From Eopsaltria australis (taxonomy: Eukaryota > Chordata > Aves > Passeriformes > Petroicidae): 64,000 nt of DNA. The DNA lies in contig JAVTVJ010000076.1 of the NCBI GenBank assembly GCA_034509425.1, positions 930,001 through 994,000 of the forward strand, given 5' to 3'. Every line of letters starts with the position of its first letter. Position 1 is the first letter of the stretch. The notes beneath the pieces are model-generated. The model made no database searches. It was not told the DNA's origin and was given only the letters and a program-made list of their open reading frames with translations. Positions 36,501 to 48,900 of this stretch are shown here, one piece after another. The position numbers were made by a program, and so were the translations under genes.

Positions 36501-39500
36501 ACTGCACTGGAGGTGGAATCTGTTCTTTTCCCTTATACACATAGCTTAAATCAGCAGCCTCAAGATTGTTCTGGTCAGTAGAGGGAGAAAAGCAATCCTG
36601 GGGGAGATGAATCCCACCCACTTCACATACCTCTCCTTTTCAAGCATCTGGTTCTCTGTCAAATTCTGCTGGAGCCTTAAGAGCACCAGTTGTGTATGAG
36701 GTCTGGGGTTTGTACTGGTGAACTCGCCCTCAGGATTTGTCTGCGTTTGAAGTGTTGCTCCTGTGATATAATCCTGTTTAAGACTAATTTAGGCTGAGAG
36801 TGCAAAGTTCTTAACAGAATATTGGAAGCAGTTGTGCCGGTGTGGGTTGCCTCAGAGGCAAGGATCGTTCAGGGAAGCTCTACAAGCTAAATGACAAGTC
36901 TCTGCTGGCCTGCAAATGTCTGATGAATGCACAAGTGTCCTCTCTGAATCACCTTGGGGCAGGATTGTATGTCACAGAGCCTTAGAAAGTGCTAGCTGGT
37001 GTATCAGCTGTATTTCACATGGCAAATACTGGGTTCTAAAGTTCCTCTCCTGCCCCCACCAGTGCAGTAAACTGGAGTTGCTGGAGCTCAGTTTCTGTGA
37101 CCAAGCCTTGGTGGGAGCTTAGTATGATACATTTGGGGATTGGAATGAGCCTTCTGGAGTCTGGAAGGCAAACAGATTTCTTTCAGTGGTCTTGTAGCTG
37201 AAACTTTTTGAGTAAGCAGTGCTTGTGAGAATAAACATTTAATGAGAGGGAAAAGCAGGAATGAGTCAGAGAAGAGCTGCTCTGGCTTTTAGCTCATTTA
37301 GCAGTGCCCAAGCCATGACTCTTGCCTCTGTGCTGGGCAGCCTCCCCTGCATGTCTGCTGGGATCCAGAATGAGGAAGCAGAGCTGTTTACCAAAAGAGT
37401 TTTCAGAGTTGAAAATAAATTATGGATTTCTGGGGAAAAATACTTTCCAGCTTTCAAAATAGCATTATAAAGTCAGTGGAGAGGGACTTGCTCGTATGAA
37501 GGCTGTGTGCTAGCTTTTCCAGATATGAGCAGCTACCAAAGCTCACTGCCCAATGAGCTGAGAGAGCACTGTGCAGTTGTGGGGGATATTGATCTGCCTG
37601 GCTTCTTCTAATAAACTCCTAAAATATGTGCAGCACTTGTACCAAGAGGGCCCACAGATTGAAGCAAAGCAGACAGCAGTTACCATGCTGGTCAAAGCTG
37701 AGCATCCTCAGTGCTGCGAGCAGAGGGCTGTGCTCTATGGACTCAGTGGAAATCTAAATGTGTGTGCAAATGTTGGGAGGGCAGGAAGCATCAGCTCACA
37801 CCAAGAAAATAATCATCTATGTTTTCTGCAGGCTGAGTCAGACATCATCCTTTGGTTATTCTGGGGGGAAAATAATTGTACAAATAAAATAGTTGCTGTG
37901 GAATATTTTATTTGACAGAAATGACCAGTGAGGGAAAGTGTGAGATGTGCGTTTCGTGTGCAGGAAGAGTTTATCAGTGGCTGTAAGACTGGGGGCTCTT
38001 CCCTGCCTTCTGCACCCAGCTCACAGGCAGACTCATGCCTGCTCTCCCCAGCACAATCTCTTCTGCTTTCAGTGTCTGTTAGATTAAAGCAATGGCAATA
38101 CTCACATCAAGTTTTTATCAATTTAGAGATCTTCTCAATAAAGGCAGAACATACATAAGCTGGAGTTAGCCAGTAGACAGTGATTAAATGTTTTTCCTGG
38201 GAAACAGCTGAGTAACAACAGAATTATCTGTATCTTTCCATCTGCCAGAGTTTGGGGGCTGGTTTGTTTTAACGAGGAGTCATTCATTATCTGGTTTTCA
38301 TGTGCAAGTAATTTCACTTATGGTTTTGTGTGTCACTTCACAGATACCAGGTTCAGCCATTTAAGTACAAGTATGCCAAGAGATTAAAGCACAAAGGTGG
38401 CCAGGAGCTGTGAGCCAGCCACAATTACTTTCTCTGCAAAAAATAAAAGTGGTTTGTTTTTTTTTCAAAATTACATCCCACATCTAAAAGCTGCTACTGG
38501 GAGCTCTCATTTCAAACTAAGGTATTTATGATGAGTTGCTGGCATAGCTCAGCTTTGGAACTGGGCAAGAATAAGGTTTTCTCTGTACAAACTGCTGAAT
38601 ATATGGAAAAAGTCTCAAATACTTTTCCTTTTTCTTCCCAAAGTACACAGGATTTTGGCTGGAAATCATCCTTCCACATACGTAATTCCAGGGAGAGGTG
38701 CTTTAAAAAAATAAAAGCTGAAGCAGAGAAATGCTCTTTTATCTTGAAATTATGTTAATCATGGATGTTTGTTTCTTGGACTTCCTTTTTGAAGAAATGA
38801 GGTTTTGATGACCCACTAAAAACTATCAGATGGTCAAAATACAAAACCAGTACAAGCATAGCTTGTGTTGGGAAATACATGTTGTCTTTGTGGATCCAGA
38901 GAGTTTGGCAGGTGGTGAGACACAGGAACAGGCTGTCCAGAGAAGCTGTGGATGCCCCATCCCTGGAAGTGTTCAAGGCCGGGTTGGATGGAGCTTTGAG
39001 CAACCTGGTCTAGTGGAAGGTGTCCCTGCCTATGGCAGGGGAGTTGGAACTGGATGGTCCTTTCCAACCCAAACCATTTTTGGGTTTTGTGATGTAGTTA
39101 AGGACATGTCAGCCAATTCAACATGTTGGGTAGGCAAGCAGTGAGCAGCTAGATGAGGTGGATGAAGTTGTAGAGAGGAAATGTGTTCCAGACCTTAGAT
39201 AAGCCTTCAATTGAGCTCTTTGTTCAGTTCTGTGCTTTCCACCCATCACTGCATCATCTCTGGATAACTGGAACCAGCTCTATGAGCTAGAGGAGAGGCA
39301 TTCTTATTCTTTCTTGGAAATGGAAGCTGCTGTTGGACTTCAGGGGCAGGAGAAGTGACTTTCTCCCTCTAGCCCGTCCAGGCTGGCAGTTCTGCACACT
39401 GCAGAGGGACATGCTAGAAGTTGCATGGAAGCTGACAGACCTGCAGCTTCCAGGGATGTTGGCCACGGTGCTAAATGACTTTGTGCCTTGCATTTCAATC

Positions 39501-42085
39501 CACAAGTGCAGGGACAGAAACAATAATGCCTGGGGAAGGGAAGCCAAAGGGAGAAGAGCTAAGTGCTTTCCCAGCTATTGGTTTTACCCTGAAGGGGATT
39601 TTTTTAGGTCAAAATGGTGCTGCTATCAAATAAAAAAAATCTAAATAACTTCTTTTTTTTCCTTTTCCCACCGTTCCTCGCTGTGGCAAAAGCTGCAGAT
39701 CTGGGACACGGCAGGCCAGGAGCGGTTCCGCTCCATCACGCAGAGTTACTACCGCAGCGCCAATGCGCTGATCCTCACCTACGACATCACCTGCGAGGAG
39801 TCCTTCCGCTGCCTGCCCGAGTGGCTGCGAGAGATCGAGCAGTATGCCAGCAACAAGGTCATCACCGTGCTCGTGGGTGAGTGAGGAGGGCCCCCCAGCA
39901 TCAGGGTGCTGTGTGAGGGGGGGGAGCTGCCGTGCCCTGAACCCAGTGCTTGGACCTTTCCTTCTGCACGTAGCCCCAGGGTGCTGACAGTGGTGCTCAG
40001 GATGCCATGGACACCTCCTGAAGCGTGGTCCTGTTTGGGGGTCTAAGGTGATTGCATGCAGAGGGGGATGCTTCCCACCTGTTGGTCCCATACAGGACTG
40101 AAGTGTAGATGGTGCAGCTACCACCGAGCAGTTCCCCTTGTGACTCTAAGCTCAGATCTCTACAAATATGTGAGGATATGCTTGAGCTTGTGGTGTCTGC
40201 AGGCTGCTGTACCCCACAGGTGTGGGACAACCAGTCTTGTCTGAAGTGGTCAAGGTCTGGGAACCACATCAGGTTGTGGGGATCATAGCATTCGTAGGTG
40301 GGGCAGAGCTGGAAAACTGGATGTTCTTGCATGGGTTTTAGGGAAACTAAGAATAAATAACTCAATGTTATATTAATCTGTAGAGCTTCAACTCAAGGCA
40401 AAACAGACCTCAGGCCATCTGTCTGCTACAAGCAAGGGGAAGGTTATTTTGCCTACCAGTGCTTTTCCATGCTCTGCTTTCAGCATCTCATAGTTGAGAC
40501 TTGGCTTTTAAAGGTCTAAGAATATATAAAGAACAGTGGAAAAATAACTTGGGGAAAGCTAGAAAGTTTCATGCTACAGTGTCACCTTTAATAGTTTGCT
40601 ATTTAAATGAAAAAATCTAGGTCATTGTAAGAGGCGTCTAAAAGTGTATTTTAAAGGAAAGAAATCTTTAGAGTTTTACATGCCCTAGTGCTACTTCAGG
40701 TGAGCTGTGGGATTTATAGAGCTTCCATACAAGAAACTCATACTCCATGAGTATGGCCTGGATACAAATGGTGCAGAAATAATTAATAAATGACTAACAA
40801 ATGTACATTAATTTTTTTTCAGTGAACATTAAGTTAATTGCTAGCATCTACAGCACAACATATAAATCATATTTTAGTCATAACGCACACTTTGAAGATG
40901 GTGACACCCATAAATCACTTGTGTTGAGTGATAATCTGTTTAGAAGGGTAACTTCAGTGCATTCAGTGGGTCTAAGACACTGCTTTACTGGGAAAAGAAG
41001 GAGATCTTGGATGAGGGGGAAGGCAATGAGACAAGGCTTGCCAGTGGAAACACCACCTTTTCCTCCCACGAGCTCTCACAAAATTGCTGGTAGGAGTGGG
41101 GCCAGGAGATGTTTCTTCCCAAACCTGCTGAGTCTGTGGACAGAGCAGCCTGTTACTGCAGGTCCTGGGCTGCTCTCTTTGTTGTAAGGTTAATTTATGG
41201 CAGAAACATCATGTTTGAAGTTAAGTGGCCAGCAATAGTGTATAATCATATCAGATGCTTGCTTGAGGCTTTAATCAACTCTCTGCTAAACAGATCTCTG
41301 TGAACCGAAGGGTTGGCTTCTCACCCCACCTCACTCTGCAAGTGCCCCCCAAGCCCGTCCCTCTTCCAGCCTCCACAAATCCTGTACTGGAATATTGAAA
41401 TTGGGAAGCTTCCTTCCATGCCAGGCTTTTTAAAAAGCTTTTAAGAACACGATGAATATCACATTTAGTGTCTCATATGCTATAATTGACATTTTAAATA
41501 CTCCTCAGAGCAAGCACAGGAGAATTTTCAATAGATGTTAGAATGGAAGTCCTTTACTGTTGGTTGATAGCAGCAAACAGATGCACTGGTGCTAAATTAA
41601 AGCAAACTGGCTTAAATGTTCACAGGGTATATTTCATTATGTGAGCTGACATTAAATGGACTTGGGTGTTTCAGGGAATCCATTATTTGGAGGGAAAGAG
41701 CAAGCACTAAGAGTGGCACAAACCAGTGCCCGTACATACACCAAACCAAACTCTTATTTATCCTTTATAGACATCAATTTCTCTTGGTTTTGAAATCAAA
41801 TTAATGCCTTTTCTAAAATGTTTTATCAATGCAGGTAATAAGATTGATTTAGCTGATAAGAGGGAAGTCTCCCAGCAAAGAGCTGCAGAGTTTTCTGAAG
41901 CACAGGACATGTACTATCTGGAAACGTCAGCAAAAGAATCGGATAATGTGGAAAAACTCTTCCTGGACTTGGCATGCCGGTTGATCAGCGAGGCACGACA
42001 GAACACCCTTGTGAACAATGTCTCATCCCCCTTACCAGGAGAGGGGAAAAGTATCAGCTACTTGACTTGCTGTAATTTTAATTAA
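33408..42085 (+). CDS. RAB30: RAB30, Golgi Rab GTPase (gene-level, 4 coding exons)
   Basis: Complete small GTPase built from exons 33408-33500, 34869-34952, 39693-39876 and 41835-42085. These join in frame to 612 nt, or 203 residues plus stop. All five G motifs are visible: GNAGVGKT at 16-23, T41 in switch I (GATIGVDF), WDTAGQE at 63-69 with catalytic Q68, NKID at 122-125, and ETSAK at 150-154. The C-terminus CCNFN supplies a double cysteine for geranylgeranylation. The sequence agrees almost residue for residue with vertebrate RAB30 as I remember it; the clearest differences are DK instead of ER after NKIDLA and AE instead of EE after QQRA. RAB30 is a Golgi-associated Rab involved in Golgi integrity and in autophagy of intracellular bacteria (family knowledge). 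An in-frame TAA directly precedes the ATG, so the start is fixed on its 5' side. The 5' UTR begins in the CpG island about 30 kb upstream. The neighbour DDIAS is convergent. Confidence 0.97.
33501..34868. other. RAB30 intron 2
   Basis: GT-AG intron of 1368 bp, donor GTAAGG and acceptor TTTTCTTCCAG. I see no repeat or other feature. Confidence 0.9.
34869..34952 (+). CDS. RAB30: RAB30 second coding exon (switch I)
   Basis: Acceptor TTTTCTTCCAG before 34869; donor AAG|GTAAGA at 34952/34953. The exon is 84 nt, phase 0 to phase 0, residues 32-59. It carries GATIGVDF (switch I, effector region) and ends at EKVK, just before the interswitch LQIWDTAGQ of the next exon. Confidence 0.96.
34953..39692. 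other. RAB30 intron 3
   Basis: GT-AG intron of 4740 bp. It contains the CR1 fragment at 38908-39094. I saw nothing else. Confidence 0.9.
38908..39094 (+). mobile_element. CR1 LINE 3' fragment
   Basis: GGTGGTGAGACACAGGAACA, GATGCCCCATCCCTGGAAGT, GAGCAACCTGGTCTAGTGGA and CCTTTCCAACCCAAACCATT in the canonical CR1 3' order. It looks fairly young, with few differences from the consensus as I remember it. Confidence 0.93.
39693..39876 (+). CDS. RAB30: RAB30 third coding exon (switch II), very GC-rich codons
   Basis: The acceptor lies after a long T/C tract that ends GGCAAAAG before 39693. The donor is GTGG|GTGAGT at 39876/39877, phase 1. The exon is 184 nt and holds residues 60-120 plus the first base of Gly121. 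It encodes WDTAGQE with Q68 and the RabF-type YYRSA block. Its codon use is oddly GC-rich: 56 of 61 complete codons end in G or C, unlike the flanking RAB30 exons. A second AG six bases into the exon (CTGCAG) could act as an alternative in-frame acceptor, but conservation of LQIWDTAG supports the first one. Confidence 0.95.
39877..41834. other. RAB30 intron 4
   Basis: GT-AG intron of 1958 bp. A G8 run lies near 39918. I see no repeat copy or other feature. Confidence 0.9.
41835..42085 (+). CDS. RAB30: RAB30 last coding exon and stop
   Basis: Acceptor ATCAATGCAG before 41835. The exon opens with GT, completing Gly121 (G|GT), and ends at TAA 42083-42085. It carries NKID (122-125), ETSAK (150-154) and the hypervariable tail ending CCNFN. 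There is no CAAX box; the double cysteine is the expected RabGGT substrate. Confidence 0.96.
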
Positions 42086-42940
42086 AGAGCTGGCATGTGA
42101 TTGCCCCTTCTGCCATGGGCCAAGTGGATTCTTTTTTTCTATGCTGGGATTTATCTACTTGAAGGAATTCCTGCCAATCTGACCCATCTGACTTACTCAG
42201 AGTCAGGTTACAGTCCTGGAAACATGGCAGGCTGATGGCTCCAGCTGCATGGCAATGTAGCAGATATACAACAGGGTTTATATTTCATTTTTCTTGCAGT
42301 CTGTGGAGCAGGTCAGAAAAGGAAGAGTTGCACAAGAGCTTCATGTAATGTAGAACATGAGCTGTTTTGTTTTCTTCTGTGGGAGAGTAGACCAGCCTTT
42401 CTTGAAGATACTGAAGAGCTCAAAATCTCTCTTACAGAACAATGTGTTTGATCCTTTTTAAAGTAAAACAAAATGAGAAAAAACGCAACAATGAACGCTG
42501 TCTTTGGACTACCCTGGCCATCTCCTGGGCTGTCAGTGGGCGAGCTCTTGGGATGTGTACATAACGTCTGCCCTGCGTCTTCATCAAGGACTCTGGTGTT
42601 TGAAATAGTGTTATGTCTCTCATCTACAGGCACTTTCATGAATGTGGAATAAACAAAAAAGTTACATATAGCAACATTTTCAAGATTGAAGAAGACATGG
42701 ATATGGCTCAGTTGCTCCCTTTGGTGCTAGCAGTTCAGCAAATACTCCATAGGCCAAATGTAGTCTTACCACATTGCTGTCTTCTGAATGTGTAACTTAG
42801 ACTGGTTAGGAAAAAACACTAATAAGCACTGTTCATAAAAATAAAAAAAATCTCATTACCTCTTTTTCTAGGCCTGAACGTAGTGGGAAAGGACTGTGTG
42901 CTTCTTTGATATCCAACAAAGGATGAAAAGACTTTCCAGA

Positions 42941-42960
42941 AATAAAAATAAATAAATAAA
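42941..42960 (+). terminator. Proximal poly(A) signal cluster (4 AATAAA)
   Basis: AATAAA occurs at 42941, 42947, 42951 and 42955, partly overlapping. Single signals also lie at 42648-42653 and 42840-42845. These are candidates for a short RAB30 transcript. Confidence 0.45.
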
Positions 42961-45900
42961 TTAACCATTCCTCCTCTAATTAGTCATGTCCTGATGTAAA
43001 AAAGTTAGCCTTGGGAAAGATTATTGGTGGACTTGGCAAAAGTGTGCCTGACATGTCCAAAGTCTTGTGTGTGCGTGGATGGTGGATAAGGGTCCAAAGG
43101 AAGCACAGTCTGAACTGGCAGTCTGCAATGTGTTCGGCTGAAAAACAAAGCCTGTAGATACAGCTCTTGCTGAGAGGCAGGAGCACAAATTTGTAGAGGG
43201 TTTGTTTGATGGTAAGTAGAAATAGCAGTGGGTTGCAAGTGGTGTCATTCCATGTCTGCCCCATCCAGCTCTCACCTTGTGGAGGTGCTCTTGAAGGTCT
43301 CTTCTTGGCACCCAGCCTCTCTGCTAGGACAGCTTTATGGGTTCGGGGCTGTGGAGTCGTTTTATTTACCTGGTGCTTTGTACCCTCAATCCCAAACTCT
43401 GGTACATGCAACTGTTTAGGCAACTTGTTCCTACAGAACCCCTGAAGTGGAAGCACCCTGGAGTTTGTGATGTTACTCCACCTCTAGTGCCATACAATGC
43501 ATTGCAAATTTACACGTCGGCATGGAAGCGAAATCAGAATATAGTGAATGCGCACATAAATGATTATATTTAGGAGTTTGAGTTCAGTTTAGCTAATCTG
43601 GATAAATCTCTCCTGGCAATTACATGGCTGTGGTATGCTGCAAGTTAGAGTTAATCAATCTAATATTCTTTGGCTTTTACTGAAGATTATAACAGAGCTT
43701 TTGTATTGACATAAAAAGCTGCCAGTAAGTACTTCTTGAAAAAAATAGCAATTAAAAAAAAAGAGGCATTTTGCAATGCTTTTCTTGTTTCCTGGAAAGA
43801 TTTCTTTGGGCTGTATCATGTTGTGCCTTTGATACATAAGGGGAGTTGACTCTGTCAGAGAGAGGGGTGATTGGTTTGTCATATGGCCATTTTTAATATT
43901 TTCTTGCCATTTTTATGTCATTTTTATGACTAGTGGTAAAAGGAAGATGTAGAAGTTGTGGTATGAAACTTCTTTGTCATTTAGGTAACATTTAGCAAAG
44001 AGCTTCTGTAAATGTGAGATGTTGGTGAACACATCATCTGCTGCTCTGCTCTGGTTCTTTTCAGTCTTTGCTCACGTTGTAATCCGGAGGATTTGGAAAT
44101 GTGTGGGACTTGGTGGCTTCTGCTGTGCTGGACCATGTGATACAGCCTGTGCTGAAGAGCAGTATCTTCTTTCTTGAGCATTCCCCAAATCGCCAAGTGC
44201 AGCTTCATTTGAGCTTGTGAAGAGCATCCAACTCCAAGACAGCTGATTCTGCACAGCTCTTGGGTAGTTCTTTAGAGCTGGGCTCAGGGTGTTCTATGGC
44301 AGATACTATTTAATTTGTAGTAGCTCTTACTCCCCAAATTTGGACCTGTCAGCATAAAATTGATAACAAACAGGGCAGGGCTCTTTGATCAGCTTAATCA
44401 AGGAGGAAGGAGACTGCCCAATAAAACACCCATGGGTTATTCAGCCTGGTTTCAAAAACATCAAAGCTAGGCAGGTGCTCTTCATCCCTGACAAGTGTAC
44501 CACCATAAATGCATTTTAAAGTGCTCCTTCTGGAGCTGGAACTCTAATGCATTAACATGGCTGAACAAACTGAGCTGGTCAAACAGCAGAAGTTGCTAAC
44601 TTTATTTTCTTGGATATTTACTTTGAGATTTCTAGAAGCCTAAATCTTTTCCCAGTGCTTTCCTAATCTGTAGGTGACTATTTTGGAGACTAGCTGCCTA
44701 CTAGCAAGGTCAAAGCACTGATTCTTTTTATTGCTAGTGAATCTTTGTGGAAGGACTCCATCTCCAGACAGTGATGTACTTTCATGGCAGGGTAGTGCTG
44801 TGGTTGGGCTGATGGTCAAGTGAATTTCCTGACTCCTCCAGTCAAATTTGAACTGACTCCTTTCAGCATTTATTCTGTATAGTCTTAAAAAGTTGAAAGG
44901 AAACTTTGAATGGTGGGATGTGCAACACTTTTTACAAGGTCATAAACCAAAGCTGTAGTTTGAGACTCGCCTCTCTTTCTGCTGTTTGCAAACACGCCTC
45001 TTGTTGAAGAAGTGGTGTTCTATTGTAGTAACTCCTTTGCTGGAGTTACTTTTGTACACCTTTGAAAATCTCTGTAGTGCATACAGCCCAACTTTGCTTG
45101 TAGCACTGAGGGCTTCTCTTCTCTTCTACAGTCTGATCCACTGCTGAAGGCTTCCCAGCTGGAAGAGGAACTATATCAACTGCAGGGTCTTGAAAAATAA
45201 AAATACCCAGTTATGTGATAATCAGCTCTCCAACTAAACACCTTGCTAGATTTTTAAGTGACTTGTCAGTAAAAGCCTTGTGATGCTTGCTGGATGAAGT
45301 ATCCAAAACCCATGCAGAATTGATATAGTGGGCCAAATTTGCCTGGGAATGTTCTCTGTTATCACCAGAGCCAAGCTTTTAGTGTGGTTGCTGGATTTGA
45401 ATGTGTTTTGAGGGAAATATATTCACAGCCATGGAGTAATCTTATTTCTGGCTGAATGTTAATTTTTGCAGTAGTCCTGTAATGAGACCCTTTCTTGACA
45501 TTTTTAGCACAATGATTATGTCCAAGTAGAAGCCAATATTGGATGATCAACAGATGTTTGCTTAATCTAGTAAAGGCTGTTTGCAGAGATTAGTAAGAGC
45601 ATCTCTGAAAACTGGATGATCTAAACTCTGATTTCCAGTGGGAGCCACTGATTCAGTCAGGCTGATCTCGAGTAAACCACCAAACATTCAGTGCTTCAGA
45701 TCACTGGGTGTTGACACTGAGAGTTTGCCAAGACAAGCCATGACTCCCTTCCATCCATATTTGTGTTCTCCCATGAAGGTGCTAGGAGGAAAAAACCCAA
45801 ATTAAAAAAACCCTTCAGGTCAAAGAAATAAGATGGAAAAAGTGAAATTATGAGCTCTGTAAAGAAAGGAGATGCTGGGTGCCTCTTCCTGCCTCCAACT

Positions 45901-48900
45901 CTGAAGTCTTGATTTGGCCTCCAGGTACACTCCAGGAGCGTGCAGTCAGATACGTGTTTGTGCTGAATGCTAAATGACTCTGTGATCATTATTTAATGGA
46001 AACCACACATGGCAAATTCGTTGCTGTAGAACACATGAAGCAGCCCTTAAAATCAGTCAGCCTGCTGGTGCTGTTTGTGTTTTTTTGGAAATGGCTGTAT
46101 TGGTAACAGTTGGCTCCCACTAGTCTAGGTTTAGCACTTAATGGCTATCGAATTCCTTCAGCATCAGTAATGACAGCAGCAGGCTGGGGCTGACACAGGA
46201 GACAGTGATTTGAAAAGAGGAAAAGTCGAACTTAGTGATGCAGAAGCACGGTGGGTGCACGCACGTGGGACAACAGGCTTCCCACAGCTTCTGCTGACAA
46301 GGGATGCAATTAGTTAGAGTCAAATCCACTGGGTTTTGCCTTGTTTGTTATCCCTAAGGACTGCTGTTTGTTCAGCTGCTTTTCCACTTGTCTTCTCTTT
46401 TAAGTATGAAGGACTGTCTGTAAATCAGGCTGAAATGTTGAGCTGGCATGATTCCTGCAGAGACTGAATTCAATAGGAAAATAGGTGAAATTACCCAGTT
46501 ATTGAAATAGGCTGAGCAAACATGCAGGATATGCTGCCCTTTGGGAACCTGTGGTGCCATCAGGGTCAGATATGGCTGGAGACACTGTCACAGAAACCTT
46601 CTCCTGGCTGTGGGGCAGAATGAATGCTACAGCCTTTTCTGCAAGGGAAAGGTCACTCTCTGGAGTAGAAAATGCAAGTAAAGAGATGGTCCCACATGCT
46701 CAGGATTTTCTCCATCCCATCCTCTTTTAAAATTGCATCTATGGATTCGATTTTGATTGCTCTGGGCTTTCATAAGCTTTCATGCTTTAAAATTTAGTCT
46801 GAAATTCTGCATTCTTTTAGTGTCAAAGCACTCAATATCTTTTATGTGATTGGCTCCTACCAACCAAGTCCTTTTTGAGTTAATTCAGTTAGAAAAAGGT
46901 GTTTCTAGAAGATACTTTGTGAATTCCCAGTGAGGAAGTATGGAAACTCTCTGTCCTTTATAAAATGTCCCTGTACATAAGGACTCACCGGAAAACCCTG
47001 TGGAGCCAAAGGAAATATTCTAATCAATTCTAGTAGTGAAAAACTTGTTAAATCAACATATTTTCTTCCCCTTTTTATAAACTTTGTTATCTCAACAAAT
47101 TTGGAGTTTGACATCACCCTTTTTCCTTGCATCGGTTCTATCCTCTTGTTGCTGTGGGTATTTGTTGTAGCTGCTGTTCAAGGATCATAATTTTGAAGGA
47201 CACTTTTGTCTTATGATGATGAATGGTGGGGAAACAATAGCTTGATTTCGTATAAGCAAGTAGTGCATCCTAAGCAGAGCAGCCTCAACTGGAGCTGGTG
47301 ATGCCTTTGAAATGCAATCATCCACTTCAGCTGTAGCTAAATGTACCATAAATGTTACTGATTTCAATTTAGGGTTTATCTTGGCTGGGAAAACAGGCAG
47401 CAGGGTAGTCATGCTGACCATGATGCAGGGCTCCCAAAGCTGCCTTGCTCTGACTTACCCCTCTAATCACCACCTCCCTCACCTGACCCAAAGCCGCCTT
47501 TGCTGAGCTGAACTGTAGCCAGCTGGGATAGATCACCAGCTGTCATCACTCACAGATCCATCACAACCTTTCGCCTCATGTGAACGAGCTGTAACTTAAA
47601 CCAGAAGTAAAAACTATGCCATATGAGTCACAGGTGTTTGTTTCTGAGTGGGAGCCACAAATCCAGAATCATCTCTAAAGCTTGCTCCTTCAAATACAGT
47701 CAGTGGGATAACTGAGGGAAGATAACCCAGACAGAGCAGAAAATGAGATGGCAATGTAAATTAGGCTGTAAATGTTGTCAGTGAAAAATTAGACTGGTTT
47801 TAAGAGCACAGTCAGGGTCAACAGCTCAGCTTATCTGTCTGGATGAGCAGGAGCTGGCTTTAAAATACTCAGATATTGTCTCTGTTTTCACATTAATAAC
47901 TGGAATGTGGTTAATTGCAAGTTATCCTTTTTCCATAAGCTCAGAAGATCATTTTGGCTCTGGTTAGTGCTGCAATATTACTCAAAAACAGATGCCAGCT
48001 TTACATTTGCACCTTTGCTTTTTCCACTTCTGCTTATCTTGGGATAACATTCTCAAGGACATGCACACTCATGAGTACACTGTGGTCGTATCCCTGGTGA
48101 GCATTTTCTGAATTACTGGTCCTCAGGCAAAAAATGACATGTGTCAGTCATGGTTTTAGCTGTGCACAGTTCCCTGGGGCAGAGGGGATGTTAAAAGTAT
48201 TCTTATGCTTTCATGGGCAGCAATCAAGGGCTCTGGAGTGTCTGGTGTCACATGAATGCAAACCATGGCACTTTTCAAAGCTTGATTCCTCTAGTACCTC
48301 CCATCAATGAATCTGCTCTTCTCTAATTACTGCTCATGCCTCAAGCACTGTGGAGGGATGATCTGATTGCATGAACCACTGGATCTGACTCCTGCTTTAG
48401 TTAGAAAGAAGAGCATCAGAGTCTCATCTTCTGTGCCACCTCAAGCTTCTTACTATGGACATAAAGTTAATAATTCAATAAGCGCCTTCCAGCCAGGACG
48501 CCCTGTAAGGAAATCTTTCCTTCTTACAGGACCAATAAAAGAGATTCAGACATTAAGAACTGATGGGAGTTTGGTGCAAATGTGTTGCTCTCCATCCAGT
48601 GAGACTTGGGGTGGTGTGGAGGAGAAGCTGTCTCTGGGGGTGTGCTGTGAATGTCTCTGAGGGCCAGGGTTGCATCCTTGGCACAGAGCTTTAGTAAATG
48701 TAGTGTCCTGCAGTGTCCCAGCAGCTGAGTCTTTACAGGAGGGCAAGCAGGGGAGAGAGAATGCCAGTTTTACATTTTAATAGAGGGGAACTAAAATACT
48801 TGTCCTGTGATGGGGAGAGCTGCTATGATTTCAGGCACTGCCATTGCCTCAACTCCTGCAGAGTGTTGGGAGGAAAGGGTTACCACTCACCCCCACCCAC

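Noticed and set aside
42980..43456. 158-codon minus-strand frame in the RAB30 3' UTR
   Set aside because: No domain, no splice support and ordinary composition; probably chance.
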